Part shown: one piece after another, positions 51,787 to 61,450 of the stretch
Position numbering within the stretch: the first letter of the stretch is position 1
Layout of the letters: every line of letters begins with the position of its first letter
Assembly (NCBI RefSeq): GCF_014651515.1
Contig: NZ_BMXA01000009.1
Coordinates: 62,001 to 126,000, forward strand
Origin: Arenicella chitinivorans
GTDB lineage: Bacteria; Pseudomonadota; Gammaproteobacteria; Arenicellales; Arenicellaceae
Direction of reading: 5' to 3'
Length of the DNA stretch: 64,000 nt
The notes under the pieces: model-generated
What the model saw: only the letters and a program-made list of their open reading frames with translations
The model's database searches: none
What the model was told of the DNA's origin: nothing
Program-made: the position numbers and the translations under genes

Positions 51787-53016
51787 CTAAGCCTCAACAA
51801 CAAAACTTGCGCAGGTGGTGGTGCTGCCGCCAACATTAAATGTCATCATTGTTTTGGCGTTGTCGATTTGGGTGTCGCCTGCGGTGCCGGTGACTTGTTT
51901 ATAACAGTCCAGCACCATGCGAATGCCGGTAGCACCGACCGGGTGCCCCAGCCCTATTAAGCCACCGCTGGCGTTGACGGGCAGCACGCCGGTTTTCTCG
52001 AAGTAACCGGATTCGATTGCCTGCCAAATCTCGCCATTGGGCCTAAGCCCCATGTGATCCAGAATTAGGTACTCAGTGATATTGAAGCAATCATGCAGCT
52101 CAATACCATCGATGTGTTTGATCTGGAGTCCGGCGCGCGTTAGTGCCTGTATCACCGTTTGTTGTACGTGAGGGAAGGGCATGCTCTTGCTTTGGTGTGC
52201 GAGTCTTAGTTTTTCCGCAAATCGCATAGGGGCGTTCACGTGTCCCCAACCGGTGATTTTAGGCAATCTCTGTACTGAGATTCGGTGGCTGTTGGCATAC
52301 GCTTCGGCACCGCGCTGATTAGCTAGAATCAAAGCGGCTGCGCCATCAGTCACCTGCCCACAATCGAGTTTTCGAATGTGGCTATGAATGGTTGGATTAA
52401 TCGACTCAATCTCGCTGGCATACGCACTTGGCTGAATATCCCAATTCCGGGATTGTGCATTCGGGTTAGACCTCGCGTTAGCGAAATTCTTTTTGCTGAT
52501 TGCCGCTAGATGTGCTCGCTCAAGTCCGTAACGATCTTGATAAAATTCGATCAGGTCTGAAAACGCAGCTGGCCACATGTAATCGGCATCTTGCCATTCC
52601 TCACCAACCCAGCCCGCGCCTTTCAAACGATCTTTCTGGTCTGAATTGCACCGCATGACTTCCAACCCGACCACGCACGCTGTGTCGTAGTTCTCGCTTT
52701 TCAGGTCGGCCATCGCCGCTAACAATGCCATCGAACCAGACGCACAGGCAGCCTCATGCCGCGAGGCGGGCAGGTAGGTGAGGGCGGGGTCAACATGGCC
52801 GAAAAAGCCACCTAAGTGCGACTGCTCGGTGTAGAGTGCGCTCTCAAAATTCGCCACGTGCCCGACACCAATGTGATCAGGATTGATGTTGGCATTATCG
52901 ATAGCTTGGCGCGTGACCTCGGCAAACAAGTCAAAGATACTGGCGCCTTCACGTGCAATATTTCTGGAAAGATCGGTCTGGTGACCACCCAAAATATAGA
53001 TTGGTTCGCTCTTCAT
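51787..53016 (-). CDS. Thiolase-like (acetyl-CoA acetyltransferase/SCPx-type) protein
   Basis: A 409-residue thiolase-fold enzyme for C-C bond formation or cleavage on acyl-CoA. Nucleophile Cys91 in HEAACASGSMALLA, His in LHDCFNITEYL (replacing the usual NEAF), and C-terminal ASGGLIGLGHPVGATGIRM. This divergent form is typical of the SCPx-like/lipid-degrading thiolases. It overlaps the carotenoid oxygenase gene by 4 nt, so the pair is an operon, perhaps handling apocarotenoid or other isoprenoid side-chain products. Substrate inference is weak. Confidence 0.88.
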   Translation of the reverse strand: MKSEPIYILGGHQTDLSRNIAREGASIFDLFAEVTRQAIDNANINPDHIGVGHVANFESALYTEQSHLGGFFGHVDPALTYLPASRHEAACASGSMALLAAMADLKSENYDTACVVGLEVMRCNSDQKDRLKGAGWVGEEWQDADYMWPAAFSDLIEFYQDRYGLERAHLAAISKKNFANARSNPNAQSRNWDIQPSAYASEIESINPTIHSHIRKLDCGQVTDGAAALILANQRGAEAYANSHRISVQRLPKITGWGHVNAPMRFAEKLRLAHQSKSMPFPHVQQTVIQALTRAGLQIKHIDGIELHDCFNITEYLILDHMGLRPNGEIWQAIESGYFEKTGVLPVNASGGLIGLGHPVGATGIRMVLDCYKQVTGTAGDTQIDNAKTMMTFNVGGSTTTCASFVVEA

Positions 53017-54503
53017 CTGCTTCGTGTCTCAGTCGCTTTAGCCGCTCTGACCGCAGGCCCGTCAGCCCAAGTCGCATGGGTGCCGCTGCAAATTCGATGT
53101 GGTAAGAAAATCTCGCAGACTGGGCCTGCTTCAATGTTCTTGGCGTCGACCACGATACAGCTGGAGCGCCGCCAGCGCATGTCCGTGATAAAGCTCACCA
53201 GGTAGCCATCGTCTTCACTTTTGGCATCTTTACGCGGAATAAACGGCGCTTCACTGCCAAAACGTTTTTTACCAAACGGCAAGCTCCAGGACTCACCCGT
53301 TTCCAAATCGTGCTTGACGATGCCAGAGAACAAAAACCAACCCGGATGTGACCAGGTCGAATAGGAATAGCGTGACTTACGACCAGCGTATTGTTGATTG
53401 AAGGTACCAAACTCCAGCACGCGATCATCCAAATGATATTCTCTGACCGCGCCGGTCTTGAGATTGAAATGCCAGCGGTGCAATTTCGATTTAAAGGATC
53501 TCTGGTCGAGCGATGCCATAAATTTACCCATCAACTTGGGCATATTCGGGATCGGGTCAGGGTCTGGATTCTCTTGAAAATAGCCATCCACGATGATTTC
53601 GTCGCCGTCTTCATAGGCATTATTCCAGTGCAACACATAAGTTGGATCAGCCTCAAACCAACGAATGTCTTTCTCGGTGCCGTAGCGCGGCAGAATCGCA
53701 AACCGTGTGGGCTGGGTCTTACCGTAGTACGTCGGAATATGCCAACCCTGTTTGAGTTTCTCTGGGTTCCAGTAGAAGGGCAGGTCAACCAGAATCGAGT
53801 AGTTTTCAGTGAACGCCATATCGTGTGGCAAGCGGGGTCCGGGCAATGGTACGGGCGTGTAATGGATCAACTTATTGTGTTTATCCACCACGCCATAATG
53901 TTGATAAGGCGCTTGTTTGCTGTAGTTAAAAAACAGCAGTTCGCCAGTGCGTTCATCGACTTTCGGGTGCGCTGAAATACCTTCTTCCGGCACCCAGTTT
54001 TCTGTTCCCAGGGTTTCCAAGGTATAGGGATCCAGTCGGTATCCTTCACCGCACTGCCAGAAGGTCGACAATACCTGGCCATTGTGCACAACCACATCTG
54101 TCGACGACGCGTCTTTCACATGCCCAATCGTGCCCCAGCCGGGGCGCTTTGACTTGGCTGGATTGTTCACAAAGCCTGTCCACAAGGCTTCGCCAGCCGC
54201 TTGCTCTTCAACGAACCCATTGGTGCGAATGAACTTATTACGGTATTCCACTTGACCGTCTTTGAAACTCAAGGCATGCAACATGCCGTCGCCATCAAAC
54301 GGATGATAATGACCAATCGGCTGTTGAACTGGGTTCTCGGTATTGCGAATGTACACGCCATCGATGTCTTTTGGCACAGTACCTTTGACCTTTAATTCCG
54401 TGGCATGGTACTCGGTAAAATTGGGTTTCCAAGCCCCGTTTAAATACGGATGCATGTTGAATTTCAACGACTTTTTGATCTTGTGCTTCTCTAAAATTTT
54501 CAT
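53013..54503 (-). CDS. Carotenoid cleavage oxygenase (RPE65 family)
   Basis: A 496-residue non-heme iron dioxygenase cleaving carotenoids, apocarotenoids or stilbenes. The family pattern RNTENPVQQPIGHYHPFDGDGMLHAL is at residues ~53-78. Four iron-binding His are visible in HPKVDERTGELLFFNY, HDMAFTENYSILVDLP, HWNNAYEDGDEI and near the C-terminus HATWADG. The family's FNQQYAGRKSRY is also present. It is the first gene of an operon with the thiolase, divergent from a tandem HxlR regulator, with a palindromic operator in between. Confidence 0.92.
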   Translation of the reverse strand: MKILEKHKIKKSLKFNMHPYLNGAWKPNFTEYHATELKVKGTVPKDIDGVYIRNTENPVQQPIGHYHPFDGDGMLHALSFKDGQVEYRNKFIRTNGFVEEQAAGEALWTGFVNNPAKSKRPGWGTIGHVKDASSTDVVVHNGQVLSTFWQCGEGYRLDPYTLETLGTENWVPEEGISAHPKVDERTGELLFFNYSKQAPYQHYGVVDKHNKLIHYTPVPLPGPRLPHDMAFTENYSILVDLPFYWNPEKLKQGWHIPTYYGKTQPTRFAILPRYGTEKDIRWFEADPTYVLHWNNAYEDGDEIIVDGYFQENPDPDPIPNMPKLMGKFMASLDQRSFKSKLHRWHFNLKTGAVREYHLDDRVLEFGTFNQQYAGRKSRYSYSTWSHPGWFLFSGIVKHDLETGESWSLPFGKKRFGSEAPFIPRKDAKSEDDGYLVSFITDMRWRRSSCIVVDAKNIEAGPVCEIFLPHRICSGTHATWADGPAVRAAKATETRSR

Positions 54504-54533
54504 GATGCGTAGGTAAACCCAAATAACTTCGTT

Positions 54534-54562
54534 TATGAGACTAAGTTTGCATTAGTCTCATA
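54534..54562. promoter_or_regulatory. Palindromic operator, likely HxlR-type
   Basis: TATGAGACTAA and TTAGTCTCATA are perfect 11-bp inverted arms separated by 7 bp (GTTTGCA). This lies in the divergent promoter region between the carotenoid oxygenase operon and the tandem HxlR regulator, the natural place for autoregulation and operon control. Confidence 0.75.
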
Positions 54563-54602
54563 TTCAAAGTCAATCGATTCAAAAATTAAAAAATCCAATT
54601 AC

Positions 54603-54610
54603 GAGACTAA
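54603..54610. promoter_or_regulatory. Additional operator half-site
   Basis: GAGACTAA, a third copy of the half-site found in the palindrome at 54534-54562, lies about 50 bp upstream of the HxlR gene start. Confidence 0.5.
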
Positions 54611-54660
54611 ATTTTCGATACTCGGGTCCGAATTCAGCGTACCCCTGCTAAACTCCGGTT

Positions 54661-55578
54661 ATGCAGCACACGCTAATACTCAACGAAGCACTGGCCGAGG
54701 GTTTGGATTTGATCGGCGACAAATGGACACTTTCGATCCTGCGAGAAGCGTTTTATGGGTGCACCCGTTTTGAGGAGTTTCGGCAGAATACCGGCATCAG
54801 CAAAGCGACCTTAACGCGTCGTCTGTCCACACTCACCGACGCTGGCGTGTTTCGCAAACAAACCACACAGACCGGGGCCAGAAAGGCGTACCAATTGAGC
54901 CGCAAAGGGGCGAGCTTGCTCGACGCTTCCTTACTCGCACTGCAATGGGAGGCACAATGGAATCAAACTAACACCAAAGCCAAACAGGTGCTCGGTTCGA
55001 TCGTGCATAAGCCATGTGGTAAACACCTAAAACCGAAGGTGGTGTGCGCGCACTGCGATGAACCGATTCACTATTCGCACATCAAATGGTTAGACAGCGA
55101 CGCTCAATTTGACGATCAGGTAAGTTCGATCAAAGCATCCCACAGTAAAACCCGACGTCGCAGCGCCAAAGCCGCCACGCCCGAGAAGGCTAATTTAATC
55201 GACCTGATCGCCGACCGCTGGAGTATTCTGATCCTAATGGCGTGCTTTTTCGATACCACGCGATTCGACACCTTCATCAAGCAACTCAACATACCAAGCA
55301 GTATTTTGTCGGAACGCTTACGCTTTATGCGCGAGCACGGAATTCTACTAAAAAGCGAGTACCAACAAAGCCCACCGCGATTCGAATACGGCCTGACCGA
55401 CAAAGGAAAATCCGTATTCCCGTTCGTGATGGTCCTGCGCCAATGGGTCAACGACGTCATGCTCCAACAAGCACCTAACCAACGACTAATCCACACCGAC
55501 TGCGGCCAGGCACTCAAATTTAAACTGGTGTGTTCGTCTTGCGGTGAGCAGCCTGGGGTAGGGGATATCTCGTTTTAG
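54661..55578 (+). CDS. Tandem HxlR-family regulator with zinc-ribbon-like tails
   Basis: A 305-residue transcription factor with two complete HxlR winged-helix domains. First: LDLIGDKWTLSILREAFYGCTRFEEFRQNTGISKATLTRRLSTLTDAGVF. Second: IDLIADRWSILILMACFFDTTRFDTFIKQLNIPSSILSERLRFMREHGIL. Each is followed by a Cys motif (CGKHLKPKVVCAHCDEP and CGQALKFKLVCSSCGEQP), which could bind metal or sense redox. A single chain carrying both half-domains would act like a covalent dimer. It is divergent from the carotenoid oxygenase operon. Confidence 0.9.
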   Translation: MQHTLILNEALAEGLDLIGDKWTLSILREAFYGCTRFEEFRQNTGISKATLTRRLSTLTDAGVFRKQTTQTGARKAYQLSRKGASLLDASLLALQWEAQWNQTNTKAKQVLGSIVHKPCGKHLKPKVVCAHCDEPIHYSHIKWLDSDAQFDDQVSSIKASHSKTRRRSAKAATPEKANLIDLIADRWSILILMACFFDTTRFDTFIKQLNIPSSILSERLRFMREHGILLKSEYQQSPPRFEYGLTDKGKSVFPFVMVLRQWVNDVMLQQAPNQRLIHTDCGQALKFKLVCSSCGEQPGVGDISF

Positions 55579-55811
55579 AATGCGGATGCCGCAAGAATTG
55601 CAAAACCCGGTTTAGCAGGGTAAAACTTAACCGACGTTTTAACTTCGGTTAATGCCGCGATTATCTGATTCACTCAACATGTCTGTTCTCATAACTCACC
55701 AGAGCGTGGTTTACCGATGACAATGACATTTTTTGACGCAAGCAAGCGAGCCAAGCGCCCGATTAGCAACAACCGGCTTTCAATACAGACCAACTATCCC
55801 AAGTGGTCGCG

Positions 55812-56492
55812 ATGAAAGGGCTCATAAAAATTATGCTGACGCTCGCACTGATCTTTGCGAGCACATTTGTGATTGCGAAATCCACCGGCTTTTTATCCAT
55901 CGATAAAATCGAACAATGGTTGACGCACGCTCGCACAGTTTCTCCGCACTATATCGCCGCAATCGTGGTGGGATTACTGTTTGCGGATTTGTTTGTCGCG
56001 GTGCCCACGCTAACCATCATTATCTTAAGTGGTTTCTTCCTGGGACCGCTCGCGGGGTTTGCCGCAGCAGTTACGGGCTTATTCGCCTCCGGAATCGGAG
56101 GTTACAGCTTGAGTATCTTGTACGGTGATCGCTTATCGAGGTTTCTGATTAAAGACGCAGCGGAAAGACAAAGCGCCAAGAATGCTTTCTTACGACACGG
56201 TTTTTTGACAATACTCATATCGCGCGCGATGCCAATCTTGCCAGAGGTGAGCGCCTGCATGGCTGGAATTACGCGTATGCCTTGCTTGAAGTTCCTTCTA
56301 GCGTGGACGATCAGCGCGGTACCTTACGCGGCCGTCGCCACCTACGCAGGGTCTGTCAGCTCACTCGACAACCCCAAACCGGCAATCGTCACGGCTGTCG
56401 GCTTAACGGTATTTTTCTGGTGGTGCTGGTTTTTGCTCCGGCGACACTTCAAACAGAGCGCGTGGTCTCAAATCGACGATACACGCCTTTAA
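55812..56492 (+). CDS. TVP38/TMEM64 (DedA-like) inner-membrane protein
   Basis: A 226-residue protein with about five membrane segments, starting at the ATG at 55812. The SNARE-associated/VTT motif is visible: FVAVPTLTIIILSGFFLGPLAGFAAAVTGLFASGIGGYSL, then FLTILISRAMPILPEVSACMAGITRM, which fits F-x-LR-x-(V/P)xxP with conserved Arg and Pro. Family members may scramble or transport lipids. The surroundings give no further hint. Confidence 0.88.
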   Translation: MKGLIKIMLTLALIFASTFVIAKSTGFLSIDKIEQWLTHARTVSPHYIAAIVVGLLFADLFVAVPTLTIIILSGFFLGPLAGFAAAVTGLFASGIGGYSLSILYGDRLSRFLIKDAAERQSAKNAFLRHGFLTILISRAMPILPEVSACMAGITRMPCLKFLLAWTISAVPYAAVATYAGSVSSLDNPKPAIVTAVGLTVFFWWCWFLLRRHFKQSAWSQIDDTRL

Positions 56493-56510
56493 GCAGCGGT
56501 TGTTCACACA

Positions 56511-57035
56511 CTACGAAAGCCTGGACTTGATGCGGCTTAGCGCAACAGGCGTAATGCCGAGATTGCGGGCAATATCATTTTGAGTCACTCGGTCAACCAT
56601 AGTCGGTTCGCGTTCAAGCATCAAACGGTAGCGATCTTCCGCGGTTAAGCACAAGAACTCGTACTCCCGGCGCTCTTTTTTCATAGCGAGTTCAAGTAAG
56701 CCTTGGATCATGTACTGTGCCACCTGCATATTCTCTTTAGAGATTCGCTTCAGCTCGTCAAAAGGCAAGCGGTATAGATCGGTATCTTCCAGGCACATCA
56801 AGCTGAAAGAACATGTTTGCTTACTGTGGCAGGCGGTCATGCTTCCGATAAACGCGCCAGGGAGTAAAAGCGACTTTACTTTCTCCTTGCCATCCATACT
56901 CAAGTAATAGGCCTTTAAGAGACCTTTTTTAACCACGTAAATATGCCTGTCTTGATCGCCTTGACGATAAATATGATCGCCTTTTTGAGCGCTGACCTGT
57001 GTGCCAACTTGACTTACAAATTGAGAAAAATCCAT
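56511..57035 (-). CDS. Crp/Fnr-family transcription regulator
   Basis: A 174-residue protein: cNMP-binding beta-roll at residues ~14-110 (GDHIYRQGDQDRHIYVVKKGLLKAYYLSMDGKEKV, LLLPGAFIGSM) and a short winged-helix region at the end (VTQNDIARNLGITPVALSRIKSRL). The chain is short for the family (~220), and there is no Cys cluster like FNR, so it should sense a nucleotide or another small ligand. It faces an SDR gene across a short intergenic region. Confidence 0.88.
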   Translation of the reverse strand: MDFSQFVSQVGTQVSAQKGDHIYRQGDQDRHIYVVKKGLLKAYYLSMDGKEKVKSLLLPGAFIGSMTACHSKQTCSFSLMCLEDTDLYRLPFDELKRISKENMQVAQYMIQGLLELAMKKERREYEFLCLTAEDRYRLMLEREPTMVDRVTQNDIARNLGITPVALSRIKSRLS

Positions 57036-57053
57036 TGTTTTTATCTTCGGTTA

Positions 57054-57063
57054 ATTCGCGAAT
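57054..57063. promoter_or_regulatory. Short palindrome between Crp-like gene and SDR gene
   Basis: ATTCGCGAAT is a perfect 10-bp palindrome about 20 bp upstream of the Crp-like start and 50 bp upstream of the SDR start. Operator role possible but not strong. Confidence 0.3.
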
Positions 57064-57112
57064 CTCAGTTTACCAATAAACTGATCTGACTATTAACAAT
57101 CGAATCCGTAGC

Positions 57113-57844
57113 ATGAAACTAGTCAACAAACGAATCCTCATCACAGGCGGCACTTCCGGTATCGGGCTGGAACTTGTGAGGCAGCTCAGCCCAGATAACG
57201 ACGTGATCGTCATCTCTCGCAGCGCGGCGCTCGCCGGTGAATTGCCAAACGATGCAAACGTAGTGAAGGTGTTTCGGGCCAACCTCGCAAACCAAGCGCA
57301 GGTGACGTCGGTTGCGAACACCATCGTGGAACAGTATTCGCATATCGACGTATTGATCAACAATGCGGCGATTCAAAACACGCCAGAGTTTCTTTCGGAT
57401 GAATTCGAGTTCGAAGGGATTCGAAAAGAGATTGATATTAACTTTGCATCACTTTGCCAGCTTACGTATCTGATGTTGCCTCTGCTGCTCAAAGACGATG
57501 ATTCAGTGATTCTAAACGTCAATACTGGATTAGCCTTGGCGCCAAAACGCTCATCCGCTGTTTACTGTGCAACCAAGGGTGCGCTCAACTCGTTCTCTCA
57601 GTCACTGAGGTATCAGCTCGCGGACACCAATATACACGTTCAGCAAGCCTTCTTGCCGCTGGTCGAAACCAATATGACCCAAGGCAGAGGAAGCGGCAAA
57701 CTCACCGCCAGCGAGGTGGCCCAATCGATCAAGCAAGGCATCGAGCAGGGCAAGGTTGTCAATGACATTGGGAAAGTGAAATTACTCCGTGTGATCCAGC
57801 GCGTATCGCCCGCACTTGCTGCTAAGATCATGCGTAACAGTTAA
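57113..57844 (+). CDS. Short-chain dehydrogenase/reductase (DltE-like)
   Basis: A 243-residue NAD(P)-dependent oxidoreductase: TGGTSGIG (TGxxxGIG) at residues 11-18, the NNAA motif (DVLINNAAIQN), and the catalytic YxxxK in SAVYCATKGALNSFSQSLR. The DltE-like subgroup matches the LINNAAIQ and LAPKRSSAVYCATKGAL pattern. It is divergent from the Crp-like regulator. Substrate unknown. Confidence 0.92.
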   Translation: MKLVNKRILITGGTSGIGLELVRQLSPDNDVIVISRSAALAGELPNDANVVKVFRANLANQAQVTSVANTIVEQYSHIDVLINNAAIQNTPEFLSDEFEFEGIRKEIDINFASLCQLTYLMLPLLLKDDDSVILNVNTGLALAPKRSSAVYCATKGALNSFSQSLRYQLADTNIHVQQAFLPLVETNMTQGRGSGKLTASEVAQSIKQGIEQGKVVNDIGKVKLLRVIQRVSPALAAKIMRNS

Positions 57845-58210
57845 TTGGTCATCTTAACCCTCGGTTCAAAACGCCGACATTCACCGCGATTCATACGATT
57901 AGGTACATCACCGGCCATAGACCTACGTGGTTTTTCTCGATCAGTTTCCAGGAGCTATACTAAACACTTGGCGTTTGTTCTCATGAGAGGAATATGCGGA
58001 AAAATGAATTCGCAGGGCTGCCACAACAACCAAAAAACCGCTGACTACCGTTGTCATGATTCTGGTGCGAGTTAGTAATTGGGATTTACTTCGGGTAGAA
58101 GGTACCAGCTCGCTCGGAATTTACCGGCCTCTGAGTCACTATCCAATTGAACATCAAAGCTGCTACTATGCCTAATATGGAGATTTAGCTGATTTTGGAG
58201 AATCACATAC
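57845..58210. other. Intergenic, nothing recognised
   Basis: About 365 bp with no convincing gene. GGAGAAT just before 58211 fits the ribosome site of the next gene. Confidence 0.5.
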
Positions 58211-58936
58211 GTGGAATTAAGCAACACGCCTGAAACGCCGGCAGCGCGCTTTAAAGAAGACGTCGCGGGCGTCTATGAGCACATTATTCGATATCGTGCC
58301 AAGATGAATCTTGCCGCTGATGAATCTGAAACCCCGTGGATTAAGTCGAGGCTTGGAATATCGACCATCATAGTCATTGGTATATTCGCTGTGCTATTCG
58401 CTGCAATGTACTTTCTACCCCCGACCGTTTGGGGAGACACTGATGAGAGAATACGCTTGGTAGTGCAGCTGATAGTGTTGTGCGTATACTTAATGGCAGG
58501 TGGCATCATAGCAGCCCACTACATCTCTCTAAAAAGGATGTTTACGGACATTGCCGGTCAGATGGTTGGCATTTTAAAAGACGTATCTAAAGATGAAACA
58601 GCGTTGTTCTCAAGTCTCGATGCTTATTCGGTTGCATCAATTCGCTACGTAGCTAATCGCATGGAACAAACTGCAAACCAAATGGGCCTAATTAGATCAT
58701 TTTTATTAGGCGCAATTGACAAGGTCGGCATTATTCCTGGCTTAGTCGCAACGGCACTTGCAATCAGTAAGGTAGCTCAAAGCAACGGTTTCTCTTGGGT
58801 AGAGATTCTTTCAGTGGCGCTTGTTGCTCTATACCTCATGATGTTTCCAATCTTTGACGCTGATGTAAAGCTTAAACGCATTTCAATGTTGTTGGATCAG
58901 TACTTGGTGTTGGTTCGTAAAGAGGAGGGGACTTGA
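58211..58936 (+). CDS. Membrane protein of unknown function (four spans)
   Basis: A 241-residue protein with a GTG start preceded by GGAGAAT. Predicted spans: residues ~50-70 (ISTIIVIGIFAVLFAAMYF), ~83-105 (VVQLIVLCVYLMAGGIIAA), ~172-188 (IIPGLVATALAISKV) and ~197-213. The order and the PGLVATALAISKV segment slightly resemble MotA/TolQ-like proteins, but no signature is clear. It may be part of the accessory stretch before the IS remnant. Confidence 0.7.
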   Translation: MELSNTPETPAARFKEDVAGVYEHIIRYRAKMNLAADESETPWIKSRLGISTIIVIGIFAVLFAAMYFLPPTVWGDTDERIRLVVQLIVLCVYLMAGGIIAAHYISLKRMFTDIAGQMVGILKDVSKDETALFSSLDAYSVASIRYVANRMEQTANQMGLIRSFLLGAIDKVGIIPGLVATALAISKVAQSNGFSWVEILSVALVALYLMMFPIFDADVKLKRISMLLDQYLVLVRKEEGT

Positions 58937-59047
58937 ATTTATCTTCGTGCGCAACAGGGTAACAATATGAGAAAAATATCACCTGCTGGCACCATGCGAC
59001 ACTTTTTTGTTCACAAACAGAACCACGCCATTGAAACCCCACCAAGT

Positions 59048-60128
59048 CTAAAGACAAAAATTCACCACACTGCCGTTTGAAGCTCTAATCACAAAACACT
59101 GCTCGGAGTCGTCATCTATCACTGGCGGGTCGTCTATGCGTACGTAGTTTTCACCGAGAAATATTAACGCAGTCACGTTTTTTCTTGCATCTAGATCGAC
59201 CAGCACGTTTCGTTCACCGTAGATCGAGTCGGGCACGGTATGCAGTTCTCTATCCACAACCATAAATTGCCAGCTCACTCCAGCCGCGTTGGTCCAGGTG
59301 AGCACGCCTTCTTCGTCGATGGTGACGGTGACCTGGTGATACTCGTTTTCAACCGGCTGACGTTCAAATTTTCCGGTCAGCTTTTTCAATGGAAATGTAC
59401 CGAAGTCGACCATCGCTGGCCGATCAATCACACGCTGGTAGATCGGGCTGCGCGCCCAGCAAGCGCTTTTGCAGTGCTTCTGCGTAGTAGTCTGGCTCGT
59501 AGATTCCCTCAAAGTCGCCTGGCCAAGTGGTTCGATCAAACCATTGGTGACCCGATTCTTCCAACCCAAACTCAGGAAAGATGCGAAACAGGTTGTGCAT
59601 GAATTCATGCTGAAACCATTGCGGCATGTACAAACGACGTTCCGCTTCTGAGTAATCACCTGTGCCTAAATGTGTGGGCTTACGCAGAAACCAGGCATCG
59701 TCCGACAAGAATACGGGTGCCCCCGTGTCAGCTACGCCCATGCCCCCGGTGATGAAGAATCGATCAAAGTCGCTACCATCGCCCGGTACGCCGGAGGGCA
59801 CCACAATCCACCAGATGTCGGTGTCTGCCAGTGTCTCAAATGGTAAACCGGCGAGCAGACTGTTGGTGTCCGGATAGCTAAAAATCACATTGGGGGCCAA
59901 GTCAAAACCAACGGTGGTGCACTCTTCAAAAACATGCACATTAAGCCGCACATTGGCGCCATCGGCAATCGCTGAAAGCCAGCGGCGAAAAAAATCGGTC
60001 GATTGACGCAGCACCTTGGCGTTATCCGCCAGGATACGATCATCAATATTACGCCGGAGCGTTTCAGGCTCCAGGTCTGGGAGGATAGGTCGCGTCACAT
60101 CGGCACACAAGGGAACCACAGCGGTCAT
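59048..60128 (-). pseudogene. Frameshifted HExxH zinc metalloprotease-like gene
   Basis: Two overlapping minus frames read as one protein. The first (60128 to 59424, 234 residues) holds the metalloprotease-like motif FQHEFMHNLF (His174-Glu175...His178), with ESGHQW as a possible further ligand. It runs ...EALQKRLLGA, then shifts into QPDLPACD-stop. The second frame resumes exactly here (SPIYQRVIDRPAMVDFGTFPLKKL) and continues to 59048 with a beta-rich domain. A single extra base in the GCGCGC run near 59442-59455 explains the break. It could be an assembly error, a true frameshift mutation or, less likely, programmed slippage. The gene overlaps the one upstream (ATGA). Confidence 0.7.
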
Positions 60129-60520
60129 GTGATGGTTTTGCCGTTACTGCTTTGCTCCAGAGCAAGCAATTGATCCAACATTCTTAACCCGTAATAGGCA
60201 ATAGGGTGGCCCACATTTAAGTCGAAAAGGGTAGCTCCATCGGCCCAGATATCGGCCGAGTAGGGCATCTCGTTAAACACCGCATCCACGCGTTGTTTGG
60301 CGGCCTGTCGTTGCCCCGCAGCCAGCTCATCCTGCGCGTATAAAAAGGCTTCTATGGCACGCTGGTAGTGCTCAGGGAACTCAGATCGGCCCCCTTGTGC
60401 CTGATAAAACGCCTGTAATTGTGCGTCGGTGTCCTCTACCTGAGCAACCACCTGAGTCTGAACAAGCAGGCTAAATCCAACACAGAGCACCAACTGCAGA
60501 AATAGTTTGAAATAGTTCAT
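60125..60520 (-). CDS. Small exported protein coupled to metalloprotease-like gene
   Basis: A 131-residue protein starting at the ATG at 60520 with GAGG upstream (a longer in-frame start is at 60535). It has a signal peptide (LFLQLVLCVGFSLLVQTQVVAQ) and a helical mature part (FPEHYQRAIEAFLYAQDELAAGQRQAAKQRVDAVFNEMP) that resembles TPR-like helices. Its stop overlaps the start of the metalloprotease-like gene, so the two form a translational pair. Function not recognised. Confidence 0.65.
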   Translation of the reverse strand: MNYFKLFLQLVLCVGFSLLVQTQVVAQVEDTDAQLQAFYQAQGGRSEFPEHYQRAIEAFLYAQDELAAGQRQAAKQRVDAVFNEMPYSADIWADGATLFDLNVGHPIAYYGLRMLDQLLALEQSSNGKTIT

Positions 60521-60631
60521 AGGTCCTCGGCCCACAAAAATACGCCACTTTTTGTATTTTGTGTTCCCAAATGCGCTATTGGTTCAATGTAGGCTTCAGT
60601 TTTGGTAGGTAAATGAGCTTTTCTAGCTGGT

Positions 60632-61231
60632 TTGAGAGGTGAGGGGAGCCTAGCTGAGATTTCTTTCAACCCTGACATGTTGTATCGGGTTCCTTTACGT
60701 ATGGTTTACCTCTCATCGTTAAGTTACATTGTTTACTATGAAACGTGTCAGGTAAACTCAGGCCTTACCAATCAGGTGTGGTCAATCGACTTCATGCACG
60801 ATCAGCTCTCGGATCAACGTAACTATCGGTTGTTCAACGTTATGGATGATTTTAAACGAGAAGGTCTGGCGATTGAGGCTGGGTTCTCGCTTCCCTCAAT
60901 ACGCGTTATTCGAGTCTTGAATCAGCTGCTGGAGTGGCGCGAAAAACCCGTCGCGATACGCTGCGATAATGGCCCTGAGTTCATCAGCAATGAATTCGTG
61001 GAATGGGCTAAATCGAAGAATATTCGCATCGATTATATTCAGCCTGGAAACCCGCAGCAGAACGCTTATATTGAACGGCACAATCGAACGATTAGGTTTA
61101 GCTGGGTCAGCAAACACTTGTTTGATTCACTGGAACAGGTGCAGGACTATGCAACAAAGTGGCTCTGGTTTTACAATAACGAACGACCACATAAAGCTAA
61201 CGGTGGACGGCCTCCCTTGATGGCCGCATAA
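60632..61231 (+). pseudogene. IS3-family transposase (orfB) remnant
   Basis: The DDE integrase core of an IS3-family (IS407/IS51-like) transposase: VWSIDFMHDQLSDQRNYRLFNVMDDF (first Asp), IRCDNGPEFISNEFVEWA (second Asp), IQPGNPQQNAYIERHNRT (Glu), and WFYNNERPHKANGGRPP. The catalytic core is complete, but orfA and the N-terminal HTH of orfB are missing; the first ~40 residues before GLTNQVWSID do not look like transposase. So it is a truncated copy. Confidence 0.85.
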
Positions 61232-61270
61232 ACTCTACTTTTAGACGTAGTTAAAAATGGGAGGATTACA
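60755..61270 (+). mobile_element. Truncated IS3-family element, right end
   Basis: Contains the transposase core above, and may end at GGGAGGATTACA (61259-61270), compatible with an IS3-type inverted-repeat end terminating in CA. The left end could not be found. It marks the junction to the AT-richer accessory genes. Confidence 0.55.
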
Positions 61271-61450
61271 AGGCCCTGAATCTCAGTTCGTCGCGTCTGA
61301 TTATTCCTCATTGGATCGAATATTGATGTCGTAGTCAATATAAGCCTCAAATTTACCATAACGGACATTCGAAAAACTTCAGCCCATGCGCACTATGAGT
61401 AAGTTTCTGCGTACATAGTTTTCGGACTAGACAAGCGTTTTGCTAGAATC

